Assembly (NCBI GenBank): GCA_964432835.1
Contig: CAYSPA010000078.1
Coordinates: forward strand, 1 to 5,484
Direction of reading: 5' to 3'
Origin: B18-G2 sp964432835
Lineage (GTDB): Archaea > Thermoplasmatota > E2 > DHVEG-1 > B18-G2
DNA length: 5,484 bases
Shown here: positions 5,325-5,484 of the stretch, one piece after another
Layout: each line of letters starts with the position of its first letter
How positions within the stretch are numbered: position 1 is the first letter of the stretch
Position numbers and translations under genes: made by a program
The notes under the pieces: generated by a model
Seen by the model: the letters and a program-made list of their open reading frames with translations, nothing else
The model's database searches: none
Told to the model about the DNA's origin: nothing

Positions 5325-5484
5325 GTGCTGAACAACGGCAAAGTAGATTTCACGATAGCAATGGCGGTATTTTTAACTCTATCCCTCATCGGCATCATCA
5401 AAATTGAACCAGATAGAGTTGTTGATGAGGTGGAGAACTTTCTACTCAAGATGAACGAGATAAACAACTTCAACATAGATGTTG
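5325..5484 (+). CDS. Partial: N-terminally membrane-anchored protein, pilin-like start
   Basis: The first 53 codons of a gene that runs off the right edge; I do not recognise the family. A short polar start (VLNNGK, with the GTG read as Met) is followed by a hydrophobic helix at about 9-25, then a charged segment beginning EPDRVVDEVENFLL that looks amphipathic. This suits a single N-terminal membrane anchor or signal with the rest probably outside the cell. The polar start, a Gly-Lys at 5-6, an acidic residue at 8 and the uninterrupted hydrophobic run recall class III (type IV pilin-like) signal sequences, but no basic residue precedes Gly5, so this is weak. An ordinary anchored protein is the main alternative. 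The gene is divergent from the GTPase gene across a 110-bp region. Confidence 0.7.
   Translation, partial: MLNNGKVDFTIAMAVFLTLSLIGIIKIEPDRVVDEVENFLLKMNEINNFNIDV

Noticed and set aside
5276..5476. Minus-strand open frame opposite the right-edge gene
   Set aside because: It is a mirror of the plus-strand coding frame, which has a good ribosome binding site, a promoter and a coherent membrane-anchor pattern.

Overview
The window looks archaeal. The evidence is an archaeal/eukaryal-type isoleucyl-tRNA synthetase with two pairs of CxxC zinc motifs, a GPN-loop GTPase (a family confined to archaea and eukaryotes), BRE/TATA-like elements about 26 bases upstream of several starts (leaderless or nearly leaderless mRNAs), and heavy use of AGA/AGG and ATA codons. 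A euryarchaeote is a reasonable guess, possibly of the Thermoplasmata side, but nothing seen here fixes the lineage.

Layout. Bases 1-345 contain no convincing protein gene. They hold a possible minus-strand promoter firing off the left edge, a foldable segment followed by a T-rich tract (a possible small RNA), a perfect 14-bp palindrome, a 5-bp-stem hairpin, and weak promoter elements for ileS. Bases 346-3291 (+) are a complete ileS. It ends at the base next to the end of a convergent minus-strand HAD-family phosphatase gene (3292-3906). Upstream of that on the same strand lie a small FMN-dependent nitroreductase-family gene (3955-4473) and a GPN-loop GTPase (4513-5214). A divergent 110-bp region follows, then the 5' part of a plus-strand gene for a membrane-anchored protein (5325 to the right edge).

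The three minus-strand genes are closely packed and look like an operon. However, the nitroreductase gene has a very good BRE/TATA of its own in the 39-bp gap after the GTPase gene, and the HAD gene has a plausible one overlapping the nitroreductase stop region. They may therefore be transcribed separately. Their predicted roles (assembly or translation GTPase, flavin oxidoreductase, small-molecule phosphatase) do not form an obvious pathway.

Overall this is mostly ordinary archaeal housekeeping sequence. I do not see a clear new multi-gene system. The points most worth a second look are the GPN-loop GTPase whose signature tripeptide reads Gly-Ile-Asn, the structured and palindromic ileS upstream region, and the pilin-like N-terminus of the truncated right-hand gene.
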